A DNA stretch of 64,000 nucleotides from Prochlorococcus marinus XMU1411. Its GTDB lineage: Bacteria; Cyanobacteriota; Cyanobacteriia; PCC-6307; Cyanobiaceae. Shown here piece by piece: positions 37,441 through 46,954 of the stretch. Each line of letters starts with the position of its first letter. Position 1 is the stretch's first letter. Location: contig NZ_JAAORI010000003.1 of NCBI RefSeq assembly GCF_017696075.1, forward strand, positions 310,001 to 374,000. The letters run 5' to 3'. The notes under the pieces are model-generated. The model did no database searches. It worked only from the letters and a program-made list of their open reading frames with translations, and was not told the DNA's origin. A program made the translations under genes and the position numbers.

Positions 37441-38943
37441 TCAAGTTAAACTATTTTTGATTTTAACATTTATTAATTCGCCAACTATTGCGATGGAGCT
37501 ATAAGCTATCAAAACTAACATAACTTCTTGCCATGCGAAGGAACTAAGTGATTCTTGCAATTGCCAACCTAGACCAACACTACCAATAACCCCAACAATT
37601 GCAGTTTCTCTAATAATTATGTCAGATCTATAGGCGCAATATGCTAAATAACTTTTTGCTTGTTGAGAAAATAAACCTAAAAGCCAACTAGTCTTTTTTG
37701 AGATTCCTAAAGATGTCATTGCGATATAATTTCTCTTGTCTTGTCTATCTAGATTTGTAAAAAGTAATTTGCTTGTAATGCTAGCGTTATGAAGACCTAG
37801 TGTTAAAGCTGCTAAAGATAAAGAAGGATTGTTAAAAGTTAATAGAATTAGAAGTATTAAAGGTGTTGGTATTAAACGTAATAAAAATGCAAAAATTTTT
37901 ATAAAAATTTTAGAAGTATTGTTGTTAAAAATCCCTATTAATAATGGAGGTAAACTAATAGCGATTCCAGTTGATAAAAGACTTAAAATTATTGTTTCCA
38001 AAATAATTTTTAAGAAATCAAATGATCCTAATTTTGAACTTGATTTAAATAGAGAACTAACAGAATTAAAACCTTCAAAATTATTATTAAAAATAAAATA
38101 AAGAAAATATGAAAAAGAAAATAAAATTGTTATAAAAAAAACTGCAATAAAAAAAATAGATATTATTTTATTTGTATTATTAAATTTAATCTTTTTGAAT
38201 ATTAATCCAGAAAGAATTATCAAAATTGCTAAGGACCATAAATAAGTCCATAACTCTCTAAAATTCAAAGTTTGGAAAGATAAAAAAATACTAGTACCTA
38301 TTCCTCCAATCCCAAAAATTCCTAAAATTACAGTACTTCTTATTGAACACTCTAATCGATATAAACCAAAGTTTTTAAATGTATTTATTATTGGATTCCA
38401 TATTAAGGTAAATAAAGTAGAAAGTTTAGGAGCATTTATTCGATTTATAGATTCAAAACTTTTGTAGTCAATAGTTTCTAATTGTTCAGCAAAAACTTTT
38501 GAATTTACAGCAATATAAGGAATACATATAGCTATTATTCCTATTGAAAAATTTATTCCATATATTTGCATTAATAGTATTCCCCAAACTACTTCATGTA
38601 TAGATCTAATTATTGTTAGAAAAAACCTTATTGTCTTATAGAAAAAATTTGGAATATTAAAAATTTTATAAAAAATATTTGAGGATAATATTCCAAAAAT
38701 TGCCCCAAAAATAATACTTACTAACCAACTAAAAAAACCAATGCAGATAGTTTCATTTAATCGATTAATTACGGTAACAATAATTTCATTATCGAGCTTG
38801 GGATTAAATGCAGAAATTAAAAATTCTTGGAATAATTTTAATCCTCCAAAATGAATATTGGTTATTAATTGATACCCTAGAGGTATGCAAACCAAAATTG
38901 GAAGGAAAGATAATGAGGTATGGTTTAATTTTAATTTATTCAA
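37441..38943 (-). CDS. phnE: Phosphonate/phosphite-type ABC transporter permease, double length
   Basis: The 500-residue protein is about twice the usual PhnE length, with two tandem permease halves of about six helices each. EAA-loop-like segments occur in both (near 165, ESINRINAPKLSTLF, and near 410, YIAMTSLGISKKTSW). It would form the membrane channel as an internally duplicated chain. It is third in the minus-strand phnD-phnC-phnE operon. No C-P lyase or phosphonatase is present in this window. Confidence 0.85.
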   Translation of the reverse strand: MNKLKLNHTSLSFLPILVCIPLGYQLITNIHFGGLKLFQEFLISAFNPKLDNEIIVTVINRLNETICIGFFSWLVSIIFGAIFGILSSNIFYKIFNIPNFFYKTIRFFLTIIRSIHEVVWGILLMQIYGINFSIGIIAICIPYIAVNSKVFAEQLETIDYKSFESINRINAPKLSTLFTLIWNPIINTFKNFGLYRLECSIRSTVILGIFGIGGIGTSIFLSFQTLNFRELWTYLWSLAILIILSGLIFKKIKFNNTNKIISIFFIAVFFITILFSFSYFLYFIFNNNFEGFNSVSSLFKSSSKLGSFDFLKIILETIILSLLSTGIAISLPPLLIGIFNNNTSKIFIKIFAFLLRLIPTPLILLILLTFNNPSLSLAALTLGLHNASITSKLLFTNLDRQDKRNYIAMTSLGISKKTSWLLGLFSQQAKSYLAYCAYRSDIIIRETAIVGVIGSVGLGWQLQESLSSFAWQEVMLVLIAYSSIAIVGELINVKIKNSLT

Positions 38944-38947
38944 CTAA

Positions 38948-39688
38948 TTAATATATTTTATCCAAATGAAGCTTCTTTAAATAATTTCTTTTAATATTGA
39001 AAAAAATTTTACCATCCCTTATTCCAATAACTTTATCGAAATCTTTCAGCAAATCTAATCTATGTAATGCAACTAATGTTGCCTTTGGGGATTTTTTTGT
39101 ATTATTTTTATCTACATTTTCTAGCAGCAGGTTTTTAATTGTTGTTATCAATTTAGGATCTAAATTATTAAAAGGCTCATCTGCAAGTAATATATCCGAT
39201 CCTTGAATTAATGACCTAGCTATAGCCACCCTTTGTTTTTGCCCCCCAGATAGTTTTCTGATCTTTTTGTCGTAAATAGAGCTATGAAGTCTACATAATT
39301 GCATATATTTATGCGCCTGTTTAAAAGAACTTATATTTAGCAAATTTTTTAAAGCGAAATAAAAATTTTTTTCCGCGAGTAGTCCACAATTAACATTTTG
39401 TTCTGCTGAGAGATCTTCTATTAATCTTAAATCTTGCCAAATAGTTGTTATCTTGCGTTTCTGCTTTCTATCTAATTCATCGAAACTTTTATTGAATAAT
39501 TTAACCCTACCTTGAGTTGGCTTGATAGTGCCATTTAGCACTGATATAAGAGTAGATTTTCCTGAACCGCTTTTACCTAAAAGTGCAATTTTCTCCCCTG
39601 AATTTATTTTTAAATTTACTTTATTTAGGATTAGATTATTTTTGTATTTATAAGATATATTTTTTAATTCTAAGAGAGTATTATTCAT
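38948..39688 (-). CDS. phnC: Phosphonate-type ABC transporter ATP-binding protein
   Basis: The 246-residue ATPase has Walker A LLGKSGSGKST, Q-loop TTIWQDLRLIED, signature KLSGGQKQRVAIARSL and Walker B DILLADEPFNNLD. It overlaps phnD by four bases (ATGA), and phnE follows after four bases. Assignment to PhnC rests on the operon. Confidence 0.9.
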   Translation of the reverse strand: MNNTLLELKNISYKYKNNLILNKVNLKINSGEKIALLGKSGSGKSTLISVLNGTIKPTQGRVKLFNKSFDELDRKQKRKITTIWQDLRLIEDLSAEQNVNCGLLAEKNFYFALKNLLNISSFKQAHKYMQLCRLHSSIYDKKIRKLSGGQKQRVAIARSLIQGSDILLADEPFNNLDPKLITTIKNLLLENVDKNNTKKSPKATLVALHRLDLLKDFDKVIGIRDGKIFFNIKRNYLKKLHLDKIY

Positions 39689-40578
39689 CTGATTTTATTT
39701 AATTTCCTCCCTATGTCCTCTATATTTTTATACTGTTTTGCTTCTGCATTTATAAATCTTTTTGTATTGAACATATCCAATATCTGTTTATGCGATTTTT
39801 GATTTATATCTAAATTTAGAATTACTGATTTAAGTTTTTTTGTAAACCCTTCCCCGTATCTATTCTCAAGATCCCCTTGAGCTACCCAATGATAGTCTAC
39901 ATATTCTGGGGTGATCCAGAATAATTCTAAATTACTTGTTCTTTTGGGATTATTTTTAAGATTTTTTTCCCAAACTTGTTTATTTAAAGCTCCAGCATCA
40001 AATGCTCCAGCATTAACTAAAGCTATAGTGGCATCATGGCTCCCACTAAAACCTGCTTTTTTCCCTTTAAAGTGTTTAATTTGTACCCCTGCTCGATTTA
40101 AAAAATATTCTGGCATTAATCTTCCAGATGTTGAGTTTTCAGAGCCAAAAGTAAATCTTAAATTCTTTAGTTTTTTAAGTCCTTTAATGTTTGAAATTGA
40201 GTTAAGTTCTAAATTTTTATTTACTATAAAAACACTTTGAAATTCCTTATCGATATCTCTTTGAGCTACAACAATTGAATTAGGAGTTTGTAATCTTGCC
40301 TGCACTCCTGATAGACCGCCAAACCAAACTAAATCTAAATCTTTAGTTCTAAATCCAGTTACTGCTGCAACATAATTAATAACAGGAATGTATTTAACTT
40401 CTACATCAAGTTGTTTGGATAATTCTTTTGAAAATAAATTAAATCTTTTGTCTAAAACATCTTGATTTTGATCAGGTATCGCTCCAACTTTTAAAACTTT
40501 GGGATTTGACAATACAGGTGATGAAAAAATTGAAAATAATACAGAGGAACTTATTAGGAAATTTTTTAAATTAAACAT
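39685..40578 (-). CDS. phnD: Phosphonate/phosphite-type periplasmic binding protein
   Basis: The 297-residue protein has a signal peptide (cleavage near VLSNP) and PhnD-family features: VGAIPDQNQD, LVWFGGLSGVQARL, FTFGSENSTSGRLMPEYFL and FDAGALNKQVWE. Homologous PhnD proteins in Prochlorococcus are thought to bind phosphite, phosphonates or phosphate; the exact ligand cannot be read here. It is the first gene of the operon. Confidence 0.9.
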   Translation of the reverse strand: MFNLKNFLISSSVLFSIFSSPVLSNPKVLKVGAIPDQNQDVLDKRFNLFSKELSKQLDVEVKYIPVINYVAAVTGFRTKDLDLVWFGGLSGVQARLQTPNSIVVAQRDIDKEFQSVFIVNKNLELNSISNIKGLKKLKNLRFTFGSENSTSGRLMPEYFLNRAGVQIKHFKGKKAGFSGSHDATIALVNAGAFDAGALNKQVWEKNLKNNPKRTSNLELFWITPEYVDYHWVAQGDLENRYGEGFTKKLKSVILNLDINQKSHKQILDMFNTKRFINAEAKQYKNIEDIGRKLNKIR

Positions 40579-40589
40579 AATATTTTAAA

Positions 40590-41768
40590 TTAGTAATATT
40601 CGGATATAGCTTTTTCAATCCTTTCTAATCCATCTTTTATTTTAATTTCTGAAGCGGCACAAGACATTCTTATACATTCATCAGCCCCAAAAGCTTTTCC
40701 TGGTACAACAACTAATCCGTAATCTTGAAGAGCTTTATTGCAGAAATCAACAGAAGTAATTGAGGAGTTAGGTAATCTTGGAAATGCGTAAAATGCTCCA
40801 TTAGGTTCTTTAATATAAATACCATTTATATTCTTAAGGCCTTCATAGAGAAGACTTCTTCTTTGATCATAATGGCTATTTATCATTGAGAAAAATTCAT
40901 TATTAATTTTTAAAGCCTCCAAAGCACCTTTTTGAACAAAAGAGCAAACATTACTTGTACTTTGACTTTGTAATGCTGAGGATGCTTTGATTACATCTTT
41001 GGGACCTACTAAATAACCTATCCTCCAGCCAGTCATGGCCCATCCTTTAGCAAATCCATTTATTATAAAAATCCTATCTTTTAAGTCATTTGCTAATGAA
41101 GATAAGCTGTAATGGTTAAATTCTTTTTTAAGGATTAGTTCGTAAATCTCATCAGAAAGAATATTGATATTTGGATTTTCTCTGACTAAATCGGCAATTT
41201 GTAATAATTCTTCCTTTGACATAACTCTTCCAGTAGGGTTATTAGGAGAATTGATAATTATAAATTTAGTTTTTGAAGAGATTTTAGACTTCAAATCTTT
41301 TATATTAATTTTAAATCCATCTTCTGCCGAAGAGTTTGTAAAAATTGGCTTTCCACCCGCCAATCTAACCATCTGGGGATAACTTAACCAGTATGGAGAA
41401 GGAATAATAACTTCGTCTCCAGTATTTAACAAAACTTGGAAAAGATTATATATTGCTTGCTTAGCACCATTTGTGACCATTACATTTTCAAATTCATAAT
41501 TTAAATTGTTTTGAACTTGAAATTTATTTGCAATTGCTTTTCGGAGATCTAAATTGCCTGCTGCGGGCCCGTACTTTGTAAATCCATCAAATATAGCTTT
41601 ACTTGTAGCCTCTATAACTTCTTTTGGAGCATTAAAGTCAGGTTCTCCTGCACTTAAATTGCAAATATCTACTCCTTCTTTAGATAATTGATTTGCTTTG
41701 GCACTTATCTGCAATGTAAGAGAAGGCTCAATTGAAAGTGCCCTTTCCGATAAATTAACTTGACTCAT
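40590..41768 (-). CDS. aspC: Aspartate aminotransferase (class I/II PLP enzyme)
   Basis: The protein begins MSQVNLSERALSIEPSLTL at the ATG at 41768; a TTG six codons upstream is less likely. It carries SAGEPDF, the PNNPTGRVMSKEEL motif, the Schiff-base lysine in IINGFAKGWAMTGWRIGYL and the substrate Arg in DECIRMSCA. About 392 residues is typical of the I-gamma subgroup. It catalyses oxaloacetate/glutamate transamination and is next to the phn operon on the same strand, 11 bases away. Confidence 0.93.
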   Translation of the reverse strand: MSQVNLSERALSIEPSLTLQISAKANQLSKEGVDICNLSAGEPDFNAPKEVIEATSKAIFDGFTKYGPAAGNLDLRKAIANKFQVQNNLNYEFENVMVTNGAKQAIYNLFQVLLNTGDEVIIPSPYWLSYPQMVRLAGGKPIFTNSSAEDGFKINIKDLKSKISSKTKFIIINSPNNPTGRVMSKEELLQIADLVRENPNINILSDEIYELILKKEFNHYSLSSLANDLKDRIFIINGFAKGWAMTGWRIGYLVGPKDVIKASSALQSQSTSNVCSFVQKGALEALKINNEFFSMINSHYDQRRSLLYEGLKNINGIYIKEPNGAFYAFPRLPNSSITSVDFCNKALQDYGLVVVPGKAFGADECIRMSCAASEIKIKDGLERIEKAISEYY

Positions 41769-41930
41769 TGACTTATAACTTTTCAAATATGACTTTTAAT
41801 AATGACAAATGCATAAATTAACAATAAGTAAAAGTATCACATAATGGTTTAATTTAGTTCATTTTCTTAATCTATTTTATTTTCATGTTTTGAGTTCTTA
41901 AGATAAAAAATATTTAAAGTTTTATTTTCG

Positions 41931-42434
41931 GTGAAAAGGTTAGTTATTGGGAGAGGAAGCGTATTCGCAGATTTGTTAATAATTGGTGAGGCACCTGGAG
42001 CGCAGGAAGACTTAGAAGGAAAACCATATGTAGGTAAATCTGGCAAGTTATTAAACGAATTATTGATAAAAGCTGGGATTGATTATAAGGAGGATGTTTA
42101 TTTTTGCAATGTGATTAAATGTCGTCCACCAAATAATAGAAAACCCACTGCTAGAGAAATTAATATTCACAAACCTTGGTTGTTACAGCAAATAAAGCTA
42201 GTTGATCCAAAATTTATTTTGCTTACTGGTTCGACTGCTATGAGAGCTATTTTAGAAGTTAAAGATCCTATAAGTAATTTAAGAGGTCAATGGATTAAAA
42301 AAGATGGCAGAGAAATTATGGTAATTTTTCATCCATCTTATTTGTTGAGATTTCCTTCAAGAGAAATAAATAAACCTTATCATCTAACTTTGAAAGACCT
42401 AAAGAATGTAAGTGGTAAACTATATGCCGTATAA
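41931..42434 (+). CDS. Uracil-DNA glycosylase family 4-like, lacking Fe-S cluster ligands
   Basis: The 167-residue protein has the UDG family 4 motif GEAPGAQEDLEGKPYVG and the C-terminal FHPSYLLR. Typical family 4 enzymes carry a 4Fe-4S cluster held by an N-terminal Cys pair, a Cys in the NxxKCRPP region and another in the following helix. Here the frame starts (GTG at 41931) immediately before the uracil-binding motif, so the N-terminal pair is missing. An in-frame TAA 33 bases upstream excludes a hidden extension, and the later Cys position reads His (INIHKPWLL). It should remove uracil from DNA; activity without the cluster is a question. Confidence 0.85.
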   Translation: MKRLVIGRGSVFADLLIIGEAPGAQEDLEGKPYVGKSGKLLNELLIKAGIDYKEDVYFCNVIKCRPPNNRKPTAREINIHKPWLLQQIKLVDPKFILLTGSTAMRAILEVKDPISNLRGQWIKKDGREIMVIFHPSYLLRFPSREINKPYHLTLKDLKNVSGKLYAV

Positions 42435-42468
42435 TTTAGTGAATCCTTTTTGAATATCAAGAATTTTA

Positions 42469-43686
42469 ATGTCATTAACTCAATCAAAAGAGGTTAATAG
42501 TCTCTCCAAAAGGTATTCAACTCATATTGAGAGAAGGATAACTAGAACAGTAATGGTTGGTGACGTAGCTATTGGAAGTGATTATCCAGTAAGAGTTCAA
42601 TCGATGATAAATGAAGATACTATGGATGTCGAAAATGCTTACTTGGCTATCAAAAGACTTCATGATGTAGGTTGTGAAATAGTAAGATTAACTGTCCCTT
42701 CCTTAGCGCACGCAAAAGCAGTAGGAGATATTAAAGCAAAACTATTAGAAAATAATATCAACACCCCCTTGGTAGCTGATGTTCACCATAATGGTATGAA
42801 AATTGCAATGGAGGTTGCAAAACATGTTGATAAAGTAAGAATTAATCCCGGATTGTTTGTGTTTGAAAAATCAGACCCTACAAGAACTGAATATACAGAT
42901 GAGGAATTTGAAACTATTAAAGAAACAATACTTAAAAGGTTTACCCCTTTAGTTGAAGTTTTAAAGTCTGAAAATAAAGCTCTTAGGATTGGAGTTAATC
43001 ATGGGTCTCTATCTGAGAGGATGCTTTTTACTTATGGAGATACGCCATTAGGAATGACTGAATCTGCGATGGAGTTCGTCAAAATTTGTGATGAACTTGA
43101 TTTTCATAACATAATTATCTCTATGAAAGCTTCTAGGGCTCCAGTCATGATGGCGGCTTACAGAATGATCGCAGATAGGCTTGACTCTGAAGGATATAAC
43201 TATCCCTTACATTTAGGAGTGACTGAAGCTGGAGATGGTGATTATGGAAGGATTAAAAGTACTGCTGGAATTGGAACCCTTTTAGCAGAGGGATTAGGAG
43301 ATACTATTAGGGTTTCTTTAACAGAAGCTCCGGAAAAGGAAATACCCGTGTGCTATTCAATTTTGCAATCTTTAGGCCTTAGAAAAACGATGGTTGAATA
43401 TATTAGTTGCCCTAGTTGTGGGAGAACACTTTTCAATTTAGAAGAAGTTGTAGACAAAGTTAGGAACGCTACTTCACATCTTACGGGTCTAGACATAGCA
43501 ATAATGGGATGTATTGTTAATGGGCCAGGAGAAATGGCAGACGCTGATTATGGTTATGTTGGAAAAGGTAAAGGAACTATTGCTTTATATAGAAGAAAAG
43601 AAGAAATAAAAAGAGTACCTGAAAATGATGGGGTTGATGCTTTAATCCAACTAATTAAGGATGATGGAAAGTGGATTGATCCTTAA
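42469..43686 (+). CDS. ispG: 4-hydroxy-3-methylbut-2-enyl diphosphate synthase
   Basis: IspG is the 4Fe-4S enzyme of the MEP isoprenoid pathway converting MEcPP to HMBPP, ferredoxin-dependent in cyanobacteria. The 405-residue protein has the TIM-barrel start [16 protein letters not shown], the Cys ligands CPSCGRT and [18 protein letters not shown]. The ATG at 42469 is 35 bases after the glycosylase stop. Confidence 0.96.
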   Translation: MSLTQSKEVNSLSKRYSTHIERRITRTVMVGDVAIGSDYPVRVQSMINEDTMDVENAYLAIKRLHDVGCEIVRLTVPSLAHAKAVGDIKAKLLENNINTPLVADVHHNGMKIAMEVAKHVDKVRINPGLFVFEKSDPTRTEYTDEEFETIKETILKRFTPLVEVLKSENKALRIGVNHGSLSERMLFTYGDTPLGMTESAMEFVKICDELDFHNIIISMKASRAPVMMAAYRMIADRLDSEGYNYPLHLGVTEAGDGDYGRIKSTAGIGTLLAEGLGDTIRVSLTEAPEKEIPVCYSILQSLGLRKTMVEYISCPSCGRTLFNLEEVVDKVRNATSHLTGLDIAIMGCIVNGPGEMADADYGYVGKGKGTIALYRRKEEIKRVPENDGVDALIQLIKDDGKWIDP

Positions 43687-43748
43687 GGATTTGTCAAATT
43701 TTTGAAATTATAAATAAATTCTTTTTATAATAAAAAATATCAAATTCT

Positions 43749-45083
43749 TTGAAGATAAGAAAATTGTTTAAAAAAAATTTTATAGTTCTTTTTGCTACTA
43801 GCTTATCTGGACTATTTTTAAATAATTACGCAGAAGCATCAGTTTTAACTAACAGTTATAAAGAAGTAATTGATCACGTTTGGCAAATCGTATATAGAGA
43901 TTTTCTTGATTCAAGCGGTAAATTTCAAAAGTCTAATTGGATTAATGTAAGAAAAGAAGTTTTATCAAAAACATATTCAGACAGCAATGAGGCATATGAT
44001 GCGATTAGAGATATGCTTTCTAACTTAGATGATTCATATACAAGATTTTTAGAACCTAAGGAATTTAATCAAATGAGAATCGATACCTCTGGTGAATTAA
44101 CTGGAGTTGGTATCCAAATAGTAAAAGATAAAGAATCTGATGATTTAATAATTATTTCTCCCATAGAGGGCACCCCTGCATTTGATGCTGGAATTAAAGC
44201 TAGAGATAAAATATTATCTATAGATGATATTTCTACTGAAGGTATGAATATAGATGAGGCCGTGAAATTAATAAGAGGACAAAGAGGTACTAAAGTTAAG
44301 CTTGAAATTCTGAGAGATTCTAAATCCTTTTTTAAGATTTTATCAAGAGAAAAAATTGAAATAAAATCTGTATCAAGTAAAGTCAATCAAACCAAAAATG
44401 GCTTATTAATTGGCTATGTGAGAATTAAACAATTTAATGCAAATGCATCAAAAGAGACTAGAGATGCTATTAAGGATTTAGAAACAAAAAAAGTCGCAGG
44501 ATATGTTCTTGACTTGAGAAGTAATCCAGGAGGTTTATTAGAATCAAGCATTGATATATCAAGACACTTTATTAACAAAGGAATAATAGTAAGTACAGTA
44601 AGTAAAGATGGTTTAAAAGATACAAGTAGAGGAAACGGTCAAGCCCTAACAAAAAAGCCCTTAGTTGTCTTAGTTAATGAGGGTTCTGCTAGTGCCAGTG
44701 AAATAGTTTCTGGTGCAATAAAAGATAATAAAAGAGGAAAATTAGTTGGGAAGAAAACGTTTGGTAAAGGTCTTGTTCAATCTATGAGAACATTAGTGGA
44801 TGGTTCAGGCCTAACTGTTACAGTCGCTAAGTATTTAACTCCAAACGGCACTGACATAAACAAATTTGGAATTATTCCAGACATAGAAGTAAAAATGAAT
44901 ATTAACCCTATTCTCCAAAGAGAGATCGGAACTAGAAAAGACAAGCAATATAGAGCTGGTGAAAAAGAGCTAATTAATATAATTAATAGAAATAATCAGA
45001 TAAGTGAATTTAAACCTAACACTACAAACCTTAATGCATTCATAAAAATTAATAAGGAAGATAAAGTATTTTCATTTAATTAA
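43749..45083 (+). CDS. ctpA: Carboxyl-terminal processing protease
   Basis: The 444-residue protein has a signal peptide, a PDZ domain (GELTGVGIQIVKD... IRGQRGTKVKLEIL, about 115-200) and the S41 protease core with catalytic Ser in NEGSASASEIVSGA and Lys in GKKTFGKGLVQS. CtpA-type enzymes act in the lumen or periplasm and mature the PSII D1 C-terminus. Start is TTG at 43749. It converges with nadA, sharing a TTAA. Confidence 0.92.
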   Translation: MKIRKLFKKNFIVLFATSLSGLFLNNYAEASVLTNSYKEVIDHVWQIVYRDFLDSSGKFQKSNWINVRKEVLSKTYSDSNEAYDAIRDMLSNLDDSYTRFLEPKEFNQMRIDTSGELTGVGIQIVKDKESDDLIIISPIEGTPAFDAGIKARDKILSIDDISTEGMNIDEAVKLIRGQRGTKVKLEILRDSKSFFKILSREKIEIKSVSSKVNQTKNGLLIGYVRIKQFNANASKETRDAIKDLETKKVAGYVLDLRSNPGGLLESSIDISRHFINKGIIVSTVSKDGLKDTSRGNGQALTKKPLVVLVNEGSASASEIVSGAIKDNKRGKLVGKKTFGKGLVQSMRTLVDGSGLTVTVAKYLTPNGTDINKFGIIPDIEVKMNINPILQREIGTRKDKQYRAGEKELINIINRNNQISEFKPNTTNLNAFIKINKEDKVFSFN

Positions 45084-45994
45084 TTACTCATATCCAGCAT
45101 TCTCTTTATTGGTACATAGGCTCTTCTTATTATTTCGGGGTCAAGTTCGATAGATGGTGAATTATTTTTCAAACAATCTAGAATTTTTTCTAAAGTATTT
45201 AATTTCATATATGGACACTCGTTACATTTACAACCCTCTATATCTGGGACTTCAATAAAAATTTTGTTAGGTTCTTTCTTCTTCATTTGATGGATTATTC
45301 CAGGTTCAGTTAATACCATGTAAGTTTTAGATGTATCTTTACTTACGAAATCAAGCAGTTTACTTGTTGATCCAATAAAGTCTGAGAGAATTAGTAAATT
45401 TTGACTACATTCAGGATGAGCAATTACTTTTGATTCTGGATTTTGATATTTTAATTTTAGAAGTGCTTCTTCACTAAATGATTCATGAACAATGCAGCTG
45501 CCAGGCCATAATTTAAGATCTCTTCCAGAATTTTTCTGTACCCATCTCCCAAGGTTCTGATCTGGCGCAAATATTATCTTTTTATCTTGAGGGATCTTTT
45601 TTATTAATGAGACTGCATTACTGCTTGTACATATCAGATCACTTTGAGCTTTTACTTCTGCAGTACAATTTATATAACTTACGACATAGTGATCTGGATT
45701 TTCTTCTCTAAACTTTTGAAATTTATCTGAGGGACAATCGTCTGCTAATGAGCATCCTGCGTCAATATCTGGTAATAGGACTGTTTTATTAGGGCTAAGT
45801 ATTTTTGCGGTTTCGGCCATAAAGTGCACACCGCAAAAAATTATTATATCAGCATCATTATTTGCAGCTTTCCTAGATAGATCTAATGAATCGCCAATAA
45901 AATCTGCAATTTCCTGAATCTCTGGAGCTTGATAATAGTGCGCAAGAATAATTGCATTAGCTTTTTTGCAACGGTCCTTTATTTCAGAAATCAA
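45080..45994 (-). CDS. nadA: Quinolinate synthase
   Basis: NadA condenses iminoaspartate and DHAP to quinolinate for NAD synthesis and carries a 4Fe-4S cluster. The 304-residue protein has ILAHYYQAPEIQEIAD, IIFCGVHFMAETAK, the CTSSNA motif and the C-terminal GCKCNECPYM cysteines. The start is uncertain: TTG at 45994 is the nearest acceptable codon, and the frame stays open about 18 codons further upstream. Confidence 0.93.
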   Translation of the reverse strand: MISEIKDRCKKANAIILAHYYQAPEIQEIADFIGDSLDLSRKAANNDADIIIFCGVHFMAETAKILSPNKTVLLPDIDAGCSLADDCPSDKFQKFREENPDHYVVSYINCTAEVKAQSDLICTSSNAVSLIKKIPQDKKIIFAPDQNLGRWVQKNSGRDLKLWPGSCIVHESFSEEALLKLKYQNPESKVIAHPECSQNLLILSDFIGSTSKLLDFVSKDTSKTYMVLTEPGIIHQMKKKEPNKIFIEVPDIEGCKCNECPYMKLNTLEKILDCLKNNSPSIELDPEIIRRAYVPIKRMLDMSN

Positions 45995-46097
45995 ATCCTC
46001 TTCATTTTGAACTGATTTCTGTTTTGCAGTAGAAGTTATACTGGTCAGGATTTAGAATATCTCTAAATAGATTATATGCCTTTAAACAGAAAAAATT

Positions 46098-46931
46098 CTG
46101 ACAAATTTAAAAATTGCTATTGTTGGTGACTGTCATGGTCAATGGTCTGAATTAGACTTGAAAGTTTTATCGATTATCAAACCACATATTGTTTTATTTG
46201 TTGGTGATATTTCTGATGGGAGTGTCAAAATAATTAAAAAAATCAATGAGATCAAAATTCCTACTTTTGTGATTTTAGGAAATCATGATAGAGGGAAAGA
46301 TTCTACAGGGGAAACTCTTTCAAAGCAGATACGTGTTCTTGGTGAAAAATATTGCGCATGGGATTTGAAAGTTTTTAATAATCAAATAAATTTATTGTCT
46401 GCCAGACCATGTAGTTCTGGCGGCGGCTATTATCTTTCGAGAGAAGTTAAAGGTGTTTATGGACCTATCACCGAACAAGATTCAATAAATAAAATAATTA
46501 AATGTTCGGAAAAGACTGTAGAAGATATACCTTTAATAATTATGTCTCATGCTGGCCCCTCGGGTTTAGGTTCAGAACCTAAAAGCATTTGTGGAAAAGA
46601 CTGGAAATTACCCTCATTAGATTGGGGAGATAGAGATTTGTCTGTGGCTATTTCTCAAATACAAAAGAGAAGAAAAGTTGATCTTGTAATTTTTGGTCAT
46701 ATGCACAACAGGCTTAAAAGAAATCTTGGTTTAAGAGAGATGTTTAAAATTGATAGCAAAGGAACAATTTATTTCAACACTGCTGTGGTGCCAAGGTACA
46801 AAACTGATGAAGATGGGAAATTATTAATTAACTTTTCATGGATTGAGTTTAAAAAAAAGGGATTAAGTCATGTTTCTCATCGATGGTATTCAGAGTCTGG
46901 TGAAATTTGTGAAGAAGATAAATTTTTTTAG
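46098..46931 (+). CDS. Metallophosphoesterase, calcineurin-like (start uncertain)
   Basis: The frame contains the full motif set: KIAIVGDCHGQW (GDxHG), VGDISD, LGNHDRG, MSHAG and FGHMHN. The first motif lies upstream of the TTG at 46158, so translation must begin earlier. CTG at 46098 is the only plausible in-frame codon after the TAA upstream, while an ATG (46077) begins in another frame that would join after loss of one A in a five-A run. Either a rare start or a sequence or natural frameshift explains this. Substrate unknown. Confidence 0.78.
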   Translation: MTNLKIAIVGDCHGQWSELDLKVLSIIKPHIVLFVGDISDGSVKIIKKINEIKIPTFVILGNHDRGKDSTGETLSKQIRVLGEKYCAWDLKVFNNQINLLSARPCSSGGGYYLSREVKGVYGPITEQDSINKIIKCSEKTVEDIPLIIMSHAGPSGLGSEPKSICGKDWKLPSLDWGDRDLSVAISQIQKRRKVDLVIFGHMHNRLKRNLGLREMFKIDSKGTIYFNTAVVPRYKTDEDGKLLINFSWIEFKKKGLSHVSHRWYSESGEICEEDKFF

Positions 46932-46954
46932 GATTAGATATTTTTGTTTATATT

